Part shown: positions 45,556 through 57,925 of the stretch, in pieces
Layout of the letters: each line of letters starts with the position of its first letter
Position numbering within the stretch: position 1 is the first letter of the stretch
Origin: Megamerina dolium
Lineage: Eukaryota; Arthropoda; Insecta; Diptera; Megamerinidae
DNA: 64,000 nt
Direction: 5' to 3'
Assembly (NCBI GenBank): GCA_963854835.1
Contig: OY978526.1
Location: 45,702,640-45,766,639 of the forward strand
Notes under the pieces: generated by a model
Database searches by the model: none
What the model was told of the DNA's origin: nothing
What the model saw: only the letters and a program-made list of their open reading frames with translations
Made by a program: the position numbers and the translations under genes

Positions 45556-47846
45556 CTATGATGTATGCGTGTATATGTATGCAACAATGATGAATCGATG
45601 ATGTAGTCAGTGTTTATATGCATGCGTAATAATATGCAGCAACCGCATTGGATTGATATGAAAAAGTAATTGTGACACATATATGCACAGTCGTACAGGA
45701 ATTGGAGCGTGTTTAAGTGTTTGGTTGCATTGCAGAAGTTTTGGCCGATTATTGTTGTTCGATTTCCATTTGATTCAGTTGTTGGTGTTGCGACCGTTAT
45801 TATCAATTAGCACATTTTTCGATTTGTAATAACATCATCATATAGGATGTCGTTGAGTTGTTGTTAAATTTCAGGCACATAAAATCAGTTTGTGTATTAT
45901 ATTGTTTGTTTATATTTTTTTATGTGGTGTTTATGTAAAAATTTAAAAAAGCAAGAAAAGAATAATCAATTATAAAGTTAATGATTTGTTTTTGCAAAAA
46001 TTGAGAAGAAGAGAAAGTAATTGTTATGATATAGCTTCATCACTTGAATAGAAGTATCTGTAGAGTGGTGTATTTTATTGTATTTAAAATTGTACTACAA
46101 ATTTATAGTTAAAATAAATTACCAAAATTACCAAATGTACGATGCAAAACGCTTGTACATTCTTTTTGCACGTTTCTCTTATAATTGTTTAACCTAACCT
46201 AACGTTATTAACTCCAAATACAAATGTTAATAATTTGAGAATAATTCACATTAGTTTACGTACACGTTGAACGTAGAAGCGCAGTGATTGCAATTTTATT
46301 TGAAAAATATATCCGAAAAATGGGTGATGCAGTTCCACCCAGTGGAGAGTACAAGTAATCATACTTAGTGGTCGAAAATTATCGAATTGAAGTTCGCATC
46401 TACCACATTCGTCAGACTTTCCGAATAGATAGGCAAAACCACAATCCTGCTGAAAACTAAAATTTATTCAATCTCTATTATCAATATGGGCAGCAACGTC
46501 AATATTAGTGCTATTATTTTTACACGATATTCCATTATAACCAACGAATTTATGTAATGCATAAGTAGTCATTACGCTTTTAATGTCAATAACTCTCAAG
46601 GGAAATTTTAATAAACATAATTAAATGTTTATATTCACTTTTATAAATATTTAATTTAATGAAATTTGTTCGGCAAATGAAGGTTTACACTGTACAATAA
46701 TTATATGTGTTGATCAATGGAAATTGCCCATATCACATAATGCCGTTTTTTCAACACGAAACACACTATCCATATGTATGAATATGGGTATGTATCTAAA
46801 TGTATTAGGACATGTCAATAAATACGAACTTATTAAATATGTACATTTTCATTCTTATATTCTAAAACCTGTACTGGAATTTTAACGAACATAACATAAC
46901 ATAATTTGAATAAATAATCAAACAAATAAATTAAATTAAAATGCAAATATTGCAAAAAAACCAAACTGAAATTACCTAATTTTAGTGGATTGCATCAAAT
47001 CGTCAACATACATGTACATTAAGGTGGCCGCTATTTCTGAAATTGTTTATAATGTCCGGACACCCTCTAGAAATATGACGTTATCCAAAAAAACAAAACA
47101 CTAAATATGCAATTTTAAGCCAATCGCATAAGATTTAGAGGTGGCGAGTTAGGCCCGAAATTCAAAAGATTTGTATTTTTCTAAAATATATTTTAAACGT
47201 TTCCTAAGACTTTCTTTTATTTTTCAGCCAATACGTTAGATCTTTACGTTTCCAAAATTCTATTAATGGTCAGGATCGAGAGATAAATAATGATTTTTAA
47301 GTATTTTAAAAGTCAAAATTCTATAAAATTAAACAATTTTATATGAATTCCACTTTGCTAAAGTATTTCTTCACATTTACTCTTTTAAATGTGAGAAAAG
47401 CAATTTAGAAATCAAAGTTGGCGATATACGAAGTTAATTACAAAATAATGTGTAATTTTAACAAATGCAATTCGAAACTTGAGGCTCTAGTCGAGACCTC
47501 TAAGCCTTTTGCGATTAGCGTAAAATTTTATATTTAGTAGTTATTTTCGATATCATTACCATTTTACAAGGTGTCCCGCAAAAATGAGTTTTTTCCCATT
47601 CGAATCATACATCTATGTATGCGTATATTATTCAATAGTAGTTAGAAAAATATTGGGAGCTTGATAGATAGGCAGCTGTTTTCATTTTCATAATTATTCA
47701 GATTTCATATACTTTCACAGGTATTTATACATACGTGAACAAATATGCATAACAGCTCTTCAAATAATGCTGTTTACGCTTCAATAATATCCACGTTAAT
47801 TAACCATTTATATTTTAGAATTATTGTTGGTTTATTTTTTGTTCTT

Positions 47847-48924
47847 ATCATATGAAAATGATTACTGAAAAGATTAAATTATAAATCATGACATAATTTT
47901 TGAAGCACGTACAAATGTACGGGAAAGGTGTGTAACATACGTTTGGAAGCGCTTGTTTTTGACTCAATCAGAGACTAACAAAAGTTCGCTCGCTCATCGA
48001 AAATACAATAGAGCACACAATCGGTCTTGGAACAGTGTAAAATATTCGTGAAAATTAATTTCAAATAACAGATTTTCATTGTGTATAAAATCTTTCTTTA
48101 CCATAGTGAGTTAAGATCTTCCTGCAAATTGTAGTAAAGCAAAATCTTTGAAAAGAACGCACTCAAATTTGAGTTTCGAGTATGAACCAAACGAAAGCTT
48201 GAAAAGTATTACCGAGACTCTCAATCATTGATTAGAGCAAACTCCCACTAGTTTATTTAATTTCGCTGCAGTTGTACCTACACAACATACGCCGAACGTT
48301 CTGTTCGTCCAGTTAGGCCACCAAACAGTTGAAAAGTGTTCTATAAAAATCACGGTACTCGTATGATGTTGGACCATTGGCGAATAAAGGTGTACGGTCT
48401 TGAAAAAGCTTCAGGCTTATAAAATTATTTGAATAGGAAAAATCCATCCACAATACGGGTACCACATTTGCTCGCAATTGACAAGAAACGCAATTGGTTG
48501 GTAACTTTAAAGGAGTGCTTGGCGATGTTCAATCGCAATCTGCATGAGGTTTTCCACTCTATCGTAACCGTGAACAAAGATTGAGTGCATCACAATACAC
48601 AAGTAAACTAAGGAAGAGTCGAGGCATTGGGTTTCTCGTGGTGAACCAAAGCCGAAGAGGGCCAAGGTGGACCTGTCACCAACAAGATCATTCATATTGC
48701 TTACCTTGAAAAGGGTAAAACTCCGACCGGCGCATATTATACAAAGTTGCTTGATCGATTCGAATTAGTTTACGAATTGCTCCCACACTCAAAATCATCT
48801 CCTGGCAAACATAAATAAACTGTTCAGCGGTTAGAGATTTGGATCTCATGTTTGAAAAATCGTATTATTTAGAGGGCATAAAAACATTGGAGAAACATTG
48901 GACAAAGTGCGTCGAACAAAAATC
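47847..48924 (+). repeat. Source copy of a duplicated block containing an irritans-like mariner remnant
   Basis: The right half translates in pieces as mariner: RVPHLLAIDKKRNWLVTLKECLAMFNR, then IAYLEKGKTPTGAYYTKLLDRF. The catalytic C-terminal part is missing. About 99 percent identical to 50585-51557, apart from a roughly 100-bp block (about 48731-48834) that is absent there. No terminal inverted repeats could be fixed. Confidence 0.8.
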
Positions 48925-50437
48925 GTTAGTAAACGGTAGATCAATAATTTCAACCATAAAATAGTGTAAAATTTAAAATATCTTATTGAGGGTCACCTTT
49001 AAGTTTAATAAAATGTAAACACATAATGAACATTTGAAAACGTCAACAAATAATATTATCGGAAACAATGTTTGGAGCTGCCCCATCCTACGGATATTTC
49101 CGCTATATACTGTATGTATATCTCAATAATATTTTTCTGGCATTTTACGTTTTTTATCCTATTTGAAAATATCAAATAATGCATATGAAATTTGTGGCAT
49201 TTGTTCATATAAATGCCAAAAGGAATAAAATAGATATACTTAATATAAGCACATGTCTATTTAAAATGTTTCACATGAACATGAGATACTGTGTACACTA
49301 CTTAATTGAACTTAGTAAAATTAAAAGTGAATTAATTAAATAAATAGTACAATTTAAATAACGAATAAATATATAAAATCAACCAAAAATAAATTTGACT
49401 CAAAACATAAATCACACAAACTTGAAGAAAGAGAAAGAGATCAATGGAGTTATTACAGAGAGAAAATAGAAGGATAGAAAGACACACAGACGGTTTTTAT
49501 TGATCGTGAATATTTATGAAAATATATAATTACATGTGGGTAAGAAAGGAAGTAGAATAGTATCAATAGATGGATAGCAGAAAAGATATTGATATTATTG
49601 AAGATATTAGGCATTACTAATTAACAAAGTATTAAGGGTATGGACTGAGGTATCTATATATATGTGACATAAAAGAGGGAGAGAGAGCGAGAGAAAGAGC
49701 GCAATATGTGCTTTTTTATTTTAGCATAGGAGAGTGAAGGCGGACTCAAGAGCTAAGGCAAATGGTTTTATGACGATGGGCTGCCATAGAAAAAACAAAA
49801 TCAACTATGGTGTTTTTTATTGTTTATTGAGCTTTTTTTTACATTCTAAGTGATGGGGGTTTTTCACAACGATGCTAATAAATAATTCTACAAACTGCTG
49901 TAGTAGTAGTTGTTGTTGTAGTAGTTGTAGCATTAGCAGTAGTCCTATATGCTTTTTTCTGTTTATATTTAAAGTTAGTTTGCATGTTTTAATACAGATA
50001 TGATGATACATATGTGTGTATGCATTTGGTTTATAAATTCAAATAAATATATTCAAAAAATGGCAACTTTTTAATTTAATTTTTATAATATTTCTACCAA
50101 CAATAGTGTATGTGGTTTGAGCATGTATTTATAAGTTTCACTGTGTAGGAGTGTAGTAAAAAGTCTACCTATGTATTATATGTATGTTTATGAATGAGTA
50201 TGATGTGAGTATTTACATATACATGTATGTACGATATGTAAGTATATGATTTTACCTATTCCAGCTTACTATTTACACTCATGAAATTGAAAATTTTGAA
50301 GTATCCATTTTATATTTATAATATGTAATTATAAGTGAATAATTAATATATTTTTTACAGAGGTATTTATAATGAAATTCATAAATTATAATGAATTAAT
50401 GAGTCGTTTATTCATGGGCTATGGAAGCTGAATAAGG

Positions 50438-50581
50438 TTGCTCGAAATTATTAATGTACCTATTATTATAGAAAGAACATTAACAGCTTTATTCATTTAT
50501 AATGGCTTTTGGACGATCCGTAATTATTGAGCAACAAACGGACGTTGGCAAATAACCAAACATGTGCTTTTTGTGATGGTG
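50438..50581. repeat. Left 144-bp direct repeat bordering the second copied block
   Basis: Identical to 51557-51700. It begins TTGCTCGAAATTATTAATG and ends TTTTTGTGATGGTG. Confidence 0.95.
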
Positions 50582-50584
50582 CTC

Positions 50585-51557
50585 ATCATATGAAAATGAT
50601 TACTGAAAAGATTAAATTATAAATCATGACATAATTTTTGAAGCACGTACAAATGTACGGGAAAGGTGTGTAACATACGTTTGGAAGCGCTTGTTTTTGA
50701 CTCAATCAGAGACTAACAAAAGTTCGCTCGCTCATCGAAAATACAATAGAGCACACAATCGGTCTTGGAACAGTGTAAAATATTCGTGAAAATTAATTTC
50801 AAATAACAGATTTTCATTGTGTATAAAATCTTTCTTTACCATAGTGAGTTAAGATCTTCCTGCAAATTGTAGTAAAGCAAAATCTTTGAAAAGAACGCAC
50901 TCAAATTTGAGTATCGAGTATGAACCAAACGAAAGCTTGAAAAGTATTACCGAGACTCTCAATCATTGATTAGAGCAAACTCCCACTAGTTTATTTAATT
51001 TCGCTGCAGTTGTACCTACACAACATACGCCGAACGTTCTGTTCGTCCAGTTAGGCCACCAAACAGTTGAAAAGTGTTCTATAAAAATCACAGTACTCGT
51101 ATGATGTTGGACCATTGGCGAGTAAAGGTGTACGGTCTTGAAAAAGCTTCAGGCTTATAAAATTATTTGAATAGGAAAAATCCATCCACAATACGGGTAC
51201 CACATTTGCTCGCAATTGACAAGAAACGCAATTGGTTGGTAACTTTAAAGGAGTGCTTGGCGATGTTCAATCGCAATCTGCATGAGGTTTTCCACTCTAT
51301 CGTACCGTGAACAAAGATTGAGTGCATCACAATACACAAGTAAACTAAGGAAGAGTCGAGGCATTGGGTTTCTCGTGGTGAACCAAAGCCGAAGAGGGCC
51401 AAGGTGGACCTGTCACCAACAAGATCATTCATATTGCTTACCTTGACAAGGGTAAAACTCCGACCGGCGGATTTGGATTTCATGTTTGAAAAATCGGATT
51501 ATTTAGAGGGCATAAAAACTTTGGAGAAACATTGGACAAAGTGCGTCGAACAAAAAT
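50585..51557 (+). repeat. Inserted copy of 47847-48924 (mariner remnant)
   Basis: Same orientation as the source, 2,738 bp to the left, with about nine substitutions, a one-base deletion and one internal deletion of about 100 bp. It is flanked by perfect 144-bp direct repeats, with a 3-bp filler (CTC) at the left junction. Its ends are not transposon termini. Confidence 0.9.
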
Positions 51558-51700
51558 TGCTCGAAATTATTAATGTACCTATTATTATAGAAAGAACATT
51601 AACAGCTTTATTCATTTATAATGGCTTTTGGACGATCCGTAATTATTGAGCAACAAACGGACGTTGGCAAATAACCAAACATGTGCTTTTTGTGATGGTG
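51557..51700. repeat. Right 144-bp direct repeat bordering the second copied block
   Basis: Identical to 50438-50581. A scrap of SINE (minus strand) begins at 51701. Confidence 0.95.
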
Positions 51701-51775
51701 ATGCGAATTGCCAAATACTTGGCGACAGGTGGGAACCGTTCGAATGAAAAATTTGTTCGATATAAAAGTTACGCT
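51701..51775 (-). mobile_element. tRNA-derived SINE, short body fragment
   Basis: Minus strand ATTCGAACGGTTCCCACCTG and CCAAGTATTTGGCAATTCGC match the SINE body following the tRNA head. It lacks both ends. Confidence 0.6.
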
Positions 51776-52172
51776 TTATGGCATCTTTCATCTTTCATCT
51801 AAGTGTAAACCAAAATCATGGTGGTGGAAATTGTGTTAATAATAAGGTTTGGATACGACGGTACCATTATATCCTAGTGGTTCAATATAATTTATACATG
51901 ACTTTGCGTCTAGGCCAAAGTTCAACAAAATGGTAGGAAAAATCAGGAAACGGTCAATATTCAACAGTCATAGCATTTATAGTGTAAGATCTTGTAAAAT
52001 TTGTAAATTTTGTATTAAACACCTTGGCAGTGATGTGAGTCGATATTACAAAAATTCCAATTTATTACGGTTGCCCTTCTAAGCGGTGAAGATAGGGAGT
52101 AAGTATGTTAGAGGGAAATGTCGAAGCGAAAAAATTAATGGGCCTCACATTGTACCCCATTAAGGATAACTA

Positions 52173-53475
52173 AAGGGTTATCCATTTCGCGGTTTCAAAA
52201 GTATAGGGCTAGAATTCGACATCTGTCAAACTGAGTTGTTAAAACAATTTCTTTCTTTTTCAGTTCAAAGTCTGACATTTGCGAAAATGGATCGTTTAAC
52301 TATCGCACAACGCATTAAAATTGTAAAAACCTACTACAAAAATGGTGATTCTGCCACAGCCACATATCGTGCTTTAAGGGGAGATTATGGTTTACATAAT
52401 CGTCCAACTACGCAAGCAATTGGCAAAATTGTGAAGAAATATGAAGAGACTGGATCGGTTACAGATATTGTAAGGCCTGTGCATCATTGTTTCGCTCGTA
52501 CCACCGAAAATATCGCTGCTGTAAGTGAAAGTGTTGCCGAAGACCCGAATGTGTCGATTCCTCGTCGTTCTCAGGAATTAGGACTGTCTTACGGCACATT
52601 ATGGCGTATTTTGCATTTGGATCTGCACCTACATCCATATAAAATCCAGCTCACACAACAACTGAAGCCAGCTGACCATTCACAACGTCGTAGATACGTC
52701 GAATGGGTGCTTGAACAACAGGCGGTGGACGGCGATTTTTCGAACAAAATTTTCTTCAGCGACGAAGCACATTTCTCACTCGGTGGGTATGTTAACAAAC
52801 AAAATTGTCGTATTTGGGGTTCTGAGAATCCTCAAGTAATTGAAGAGAGGCCACTACATCCACAAAAAGTCACTGCTTGGTGCGCTCTTTGGTCCGGAGG
52901 TGTGATTGGACCTTACTTCTTCGAAAACGACGATGGAACGACTGTCACCGTCAATTCGGAGCGTTATGGTCATATGATAACCGACTTTTTTTTGCCTGCT
53001 ATTGAAGAATACGACTTAGAGAATATGTGGTTTCAACAAGACGGTGCCACATGCTACACAACTCGAGCGAATATGGCTTTGTTGCAAGAGAAATTTTCTG
53101 GCCGCGTAATTTCTCGTCGTTGCGATATCAAGTGGCCACCAAGATCATGCGATTTGACACCGCTTGACTTTTTTTTGTGGGACTACGCGAAAGACCGTGT
53201 TTATGCAGATAAACCTTTAACTCTTGAGCACCTAAAAACCAACATACGTCACGTTATGGCTGAGATACCGCCTAATATGTGTCAAAAAGTGGTCGAAAAT
53301 TACCTCAAAAGAATCGATGCTTGCAACAATTCGCGTGGTGGTCATTTAAATGATGTAGTATTTCACACATAATGTCAACGTTCAAACTTTATAATAAAAA
53401 AGAAATATCATGATAAAATATTTTATATGTGTTTTATTTACATTTACTTTTGAAACCGCAAAATGGATAACCCTT
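52173..53475 (+). mobile_element. Complete mariner-like (DD41D) DNA transposon
   Basis: 1,303 bp bounded by TA (52171-52172 and 53476-53477). The terminal inverted repeats are 31 bp, AAGGGTTATCCATTTCGCGG... on the left with one mismatch (C/T at position 16) on the right. One open frame spans the inside. Intact ends, a perfect TA duplication and an unbroken transposase make it a candidate active copy. The decayed copies at 4005 and 37440 belong to the same broad family. Confidence 0.95.
52287..53372 (+). CDS. Mariner-like transposase, DD41D
   Basis: 361 residues from MDRLTIAQRIK. I chose this start over the in-frame ATG 17 codons upstream because the helix-turn-helix begins here and the upstream residues lie in the non-coding lead region. 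N-terminal bipartite DNA-binding domain, about 1-120 (YYKNGDSATATYRALRGDYG, then SIPRRSQELGLSYGTLWRIL). The catalytic triad is D159 (FFSDEAHF), D252 (FQQDGATCY) and D294 (LTPLDFFLW). The 41 residues between the last two place it with the DD41D group of the IS630-Tc1-mariner superfamily, not classical DD34D mariners. The product would cut and paste the element at TA sites in the nucleus. Length is normal and no defect was seen. Confidence 0.95.
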   Translation: MDRLTIAQRIKIVKTYYKNGDSATATYRALRGDYGLHNRPTTQAIGKIVKKYEETGSVTDIVRPVHHCFARTTENIAAVSESVAEDPNVSIPRRSQELGLSYGTLWRILHLDLHLHPYKIQLTQQLKPADHSQRRRYVEWVLEQQAVDGDFSNKIFFSDEAHFSLGGYVNKQNCRIWGSENPQVIEERPLHPQKVTAWCALWSGGVIGPYFFENDDGTTVTVNSERYGHMITDFFLPAIEEYDLENMWFQQDGATCYTTRANMALLQEKFSGRVISRRCDIKWPPRSCDLTPLDFFLWDYAKDRVYADKPLTLEHLKTNIRHVMAEIPPNMCQKVVENYLKRIDACNNSRGGHLNDVVFHT

Positions 53476-55328
53476 TATAAGATTATTTGTCGAATTTCAT
53501 CTGGTTTTTGATAATTTTTTATCGCAACCGCTTAAAAGGTGGAAGCAGAATGAAAGGCGGTCCACCATTGGGTGAAATATTGCAGCTAAAGAATTCTCGA
53601 TTTTCCTATCGATTTTTTGAGATAGATAAGAACCTCACAAAATTAGGGAGTTCGGAGTGTCGGAATCGGAAAGTGATGTGCCACCCAACTGAACATCACT
53701 TCGACCGACCTTTGCAGCCGGCGAGCAAAAATTTGAAATTATTTGGAAAATTCTATTTTTACTGAACTTGAGCAGAGGAAAATTTGATAGGACTAACTAT
53801 ATATACACATGAGACTGGAGTGATCACTTCGCATTATATCATATCATTCATTTATTTTCATGAGTGTATGTGTTTGTGAGACAAATCATATAACTAGACA
53901 AATGGATGTATATTTTTTTCATTTAATTACTCGATAAATGTGCATACATTTCGAAAATGAAAATAATAAAAATAAAATAAAATAAAAAAAAAAAAACAAT
54001 AAAAAATCAAAAAGAAAAATGGCATAGGCAAATGCGAATTAAAAGTAAAAATATTTCAAAAATTCACATACACAAGAAATTAATGATAATGAAGTTTTAA
54101 ATTACTTTAGAAATATGTATATAAAGTGTAAACGAATTATAACAATGTGAAATGGGTTAAGCAAATGACAACACCAACTTGAACATGAAATCTCAGTTGC
54201 ATTTGCTTTTTTTTCCAGAATTATTGTATTTTAGTGTTGCAAGTACTTAGTATACTCATATATTAGTATGATTTGAAACGGCAAACACGTTCGTAACAGA
54301 AACAGAAAAAGGAAAAAGAAAAAGCATTTTTTATTGTTATTGTTGTATGTATTGTGTAGTAAATATTTGTGTGAAAAAACATGAGACAATTTGATTGTAT
54401 GTTTTTCAAATTTTTTAAAATTTTTTTTATTGTAAAATCAATCACAAAATTGAATTCAAATAGAACATTTGCAAGAGAGAAAAAAAGTATAAATACAAAA
54501 ACTCTTGAACATGTTGAATAAATGTTAAAAAAACTTAGTAATTCGTATTTTTTGTAATTTTTGAAAACTGTGCGCAGAATAAATTAATAAATTAGCGTGC
54601 GAGAAAAATTTGTTAATTAAATTACAAGGTTTTTTAAAGAGAACAAAACCAAATTTTATTGTAGAATTTTAAGCTTAAAAAATAAAAGAAATACTATGAA
54701 CAAATTGAATTATTATTGGCAGAAAAAAAAAACACAAATTAAAATTAAGAACAAAAAGTTTTTTATTCCTTAAACAAAGCAATTGACTAGAAAATCATTA
54801 ATTTATAATTTGGGAATAAAAAAGAACACATTTAGAACTGTTATATAATGTTGCTGTTGTTACTGTCTTTGGCATATGTATATGATATCTGAGATTATTT
54901 ATTTGCACTTAGAGCTGGGCTTAGTAACTCTTCTCTTTGGTTTTTATTTTCTTCGTATTTTATTAGAAATAATATGCAAAAAGAAGTTGAAAAATTATTG
55001 AAAAACTTTTAAGGTTTTTCTTGATTGTATTTTTTATAAACTTCAACCTGTATTTAGGCATGAAAGAACATGTAATCAAAGGATATCAAAAAGGGGAAAA
55101 AAGAAAAATATTATTAGAAAATCTATAAATGGGGATTAATATGTGTGACAACACTGGCTTGTATTACTCTTGGGCGGCAATGCAATAAGAACATCAATAA
55201 ATAAAACACAAAAACAAACAAAAAAATGAAAAAATAATTTTAAATCAGAATAATACTAATCATAATTATACCCTTCATCACGCTTATTGATTAATTGCAA
55301 TTTCATTCATTTTATTCTACACACATAC

Positions 55329-55703
55329 TTTGATAATAAATGCTGCTGCTGCCGCCATTTCCGCCGTTTCCTCCATTGCCGTTGCTGCCATATCCATTGG
55401 CTGTGTCAATGAGATCGAATGGCGATTCATTGCCGGCTGCCGCAGCTGCGGCTGCTGCCGCTGCCATATGTCTCTGATGGAATTCGCTCACGTTGAATGG
55501 ATAGGACAGTACGCCGTGTAATGAGTATAGCGAAGTTGATGAGGATGATGATGATGATGATGATGACGACGACGACAGTGATGAGCCGCTTCCCGAATAA
55601 TGTGTACTTGTAGTAGCTGCCGCTATTAATGGCGTATCAATTAGCGCTAAATTATCATCGAAGATTTTCTGATGTAATTTCTCGTCCATGCCCATAATTC
55701 TAA
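55329..55703 (-). CDS. Gfrl: GFR-alpha-like receptor, exon with Ser/Ala/Gly-rich N-terminal part
   Basis: This 375-nt exon is read on the minus strand from a good acceptor (pyrimidine-rich tract, then ATTACAG at 55706-55704) to the donor AAA|GTATGT at 55329/55328. It enters and leaves in the same phase, so skipping it would not break the frame. The 125 residues include an acidic-hydrophobic start around MGMDEKL, a run of about 17 serines, an alanine run of 11, a Gly/Asn-rich tail, and two N-glycosylation sequons (NVS, NES). The Ser run comes from GAT repeats and the Ala run from GCN repeats, so length polymorphism is likely. No domain is recognised here. I assign it to the receptor because its single-base overhang joins the next exon (45555) in frame. 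It could also hold an internal start at 55695. Confidence 0.6.
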
Positions 55704-55754
55704 CTGTAATTCAAGGAAGGAATTGAAGAACAAGATGATGATGAGGTTGTAGAA

Positions 55755-55833
55755 GTACTATTGCAGTAGTAGTAGTAGCAGTAGTAGTAGTAGTAGTAGT
55801 AGTAGGAGTAGTAGTAGTAGTAGTAGTAGTTGT
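55755..55833. repeat. (TAG)n microsatellite
   Basis: About 24 near-perfect TAG/AGT units with single interruptions, 50 bp upstream (minus strand) of the acceptor of the 55703 exon. Confidence 0.9.
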
Positions 55834-56395
55834 GGTAGTAGGTGTTTATTTTATTTTTCATTGTTTGTTTTTGTACTGATTTTAATTATATTTAGGTGAG
55901 TTTGCAACGCGATATTAGTATATGTTAATTCTTCCATTTGAATTGTAAATATTATTAATATTGATTTTTTTTTTTAATAAAAAAAAGAAGTATGTAAATA
56001 AATTATGATAAATAAATTTAACCTTTTTTGATTTTTTTTTTTCATACCAAAGTAATACCAATTCATATTAGAAAAATCAATTTGAAATAAAAATGAAATT
56101 AAACAAAATTATATTCTATACATTTATAGGAAATATGTACATATATTTTCGGGCTAAGTAGAAAGTGAAATCAAAAACTCGACATGGAAAACATTTAGTA
56201 TTAGGAAATTGTTAAAAAAAATAGTTCAAGTGCCATTGTATTTATAGTGTACCATATAAACAGAGAGTGGTATATTGTTAGATGCTTTGTGCTTGGCTAG
56301 TGTAAATTTGTGCAATTAGATTATGTATATTGCAATATTAAACGTAGGAAAATAAAAAGATATAGAGAAAGCTTAAGTTTACAATAAAAACTCAC

Positions 56396-56426
56396 CTTTA
56401 TATATTGTATGTATGAATATATTCAT
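56396..56426 (-). CDS. Candidate upstream coding exon of the GFR-alpha-like gene
   Basis: On the minus strand an ATG at 56426-56424, directly preceded by an in-frame TAA, opens ten codons that run to a strong donor (AAAG|GTGAGT) at 56396/56395. The exon ends with one base of a split codon, which is the phase needed by the next exon at 55703. The short peptide is not a signal peptide, which a GPI-anchored or secreted receptor should have. It may therefore be a chance ORF, or the end of a non-coding exon. A second possible donor (AACGTC|GTAAGT) lies near 56602 but is in the wrong phase. RNA-seq would settle this. Confidence 0.25.
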
Positions 56427-57159
56427 TTACCTTATAAATTCGTGTATCGATATTAGAAATTTTTGTTCATTTAATTTAATAATATCGTTGTAAGCAATAG
56501 TAAGATGCATGTAAAAGTATTTGTTTGTTTTTGTATTTAAATAATTTGAACTAAATATTCTAATGGGAATCTATAGGACAACACTTCGATAAAAATTGTC
56601 ACTTACGACGTTATTTTCGGATTTCATTTTCGAAGACTTGTGACGTTCTTTGGCCCTCTTGTTTTTATACTTTTCTATTTTAGTTTTTCCAACACTCAAC
56701 GAGCTAAGGGTATATGGAGTTTGCTTCCCCGTTTGTAACACCCATAAGAAGAGGTGACGAGATTTAGATCCGTTTGTTACACTTGTTTATTCTGATGACA
56801 ATTATAAAGTATACCATTCTAATTCGTCAACTCACGAACCGAACAAAAATTTTACTAAATATAAACATTTACTACCAACATCATCTTAAAGAACACGACC
56901 TGACGAGCACGAAGCAAACATATCTGTCAGAAAAACAAAGGTGACCACTGATTCTCCGTCTGAAAGTCGATGGAAAAGACATCGTTTTCATCCATATGCC
57001 TAGATCATCGTGAATATGGTGAGTAAATTGTAGACACCCAAGTAGAAACTGGTGTATACTTGGAACACAGGACGTGTATACTCTTGAAAGTATCAATATC
57101 ATTCCCTTTCCCTTATAATTATAGTTATCCAGATACTGTGGTGGTCACACGCTAATCAG

Positions 57160-57330
57160 AATAGATCAGGTAGACACCATAACTTACTGCCTCACCAAAG
57201 CTCTTTACAACAAACAACACATTAGCTTACTTTACGGATATCGAAGTAGCCTACAACAATGTTCACCCCAGAGCAATCATGAAGCTCCTATATGCCTGGT
57301 GATTAGGCCGTACCTAAAAAAAAAGTTCGC
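57160..57330 (+). pseudogene. Reverse-transcriptase scrap (non-LTR)
   Basis: Reads VDTITYCLTKALYNKQHIS and then AYFTDIEVAYNNVHPRAIMK, matching RT motif A of LINEs (FxDIEGAFNNV). A stop follows at once. It is too short to assign a clade. Confidence 0.5.
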
Positions 57331-57574
57331 CATACTGCTGGTTGGTCAGGTCAAACAAAATTTCGATTGCATTCCAATGGGCGAAATGCCAGAGGACATA
57401 ACAAACTGGAATGTTCAAGGTGACCTGCAGGTCCAGGTGTATCGTATGGTTCGAGCTATTCATACAGGAGAGTGCGATGATAGATGAGCCAGCGAGAAAC
57501 CCGATGCTATTAGCACGGCATGCTGACTAACAACAGCGTCGGATCCTCCGCTATTACATAACGTGCACACAACC

Positions 57575-57925
57575 CTCGATGATATTGAAAAAACTGGCTC
57601 AGTTTGTTGTGAAAGTTTATGCTCCATTCTGGTTTCTTGTGAAAAGCCAACCACTGGCAATTCACGAAAGTCGGCACGTTTTCAAATACATATCTTGGAT
57701 TTGTCAGTTGGCGGCAGGTGTACAACAGGCCGTCCGTCCGTTCATTAAAAATAAAGCGTAATTTTTCTATCCCGAAAACGTTTTGTTATCGATGATAACG
57801 GACCCAGATCCGCTGGTACTCTCAGATGGCTATGCAAAGAGTTTGCACGCGAAGAAACAACGGGATGCATTCGGAAAATATTCGGTCCACCAGTAGATAT
57901 TTTCATAAAACAAAATTTTTAAAAA
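57575..57925 (+). pseudogene. Remnant of an unnamed repetitive ORF family
   Basis: Broken frames give FVVKVYAPFWFLVKSQPL, GVQQAVRPFIKNKA, and then FYPENVLLSMITD. I recall a similar ordered set of motifs in uncharacterised repetitive arthropod ORFs (YAPMWF...HPENILLSM), but cannot name the family or its function. A following stretch, 58030-58260, may be its continuation (QRSDKNKKQIRNCLAKLF). Confidence 0.35.

Larger units (their letters stand above)
45556..55328 (-). other. 9.8-kb intron with a duplicated mariner remnant and an intact mariner-like element
   Basis: The stretches 45560-47840, 48930-50430, 51775-52170 and 53480-55320 show no nameable feature. They are AT-rich, with GTA/GTT repeats near 49890-49935 and A-rich DNA at 53950-54010. 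A short region at 53500-53760 is less AT-rich and non-coding. Confidence 0.65.

Noticed and set aside
47020..47600. Possible MITE or repeat
   Set aside because: Some strings look repeat-like (AAGGTGGCC, AAGGTGTCC), but no inverted ends, target duplication or second copy could be found in the window.
56581..56660. Exon ending AACGTC|GTAAGT with an ATG start (MKSENNV)
   Set aside because: The donor is good, but the phase does not fit the next exon at 55703 and the frame upstream is closed. It could at most be a 5' UTR exon.
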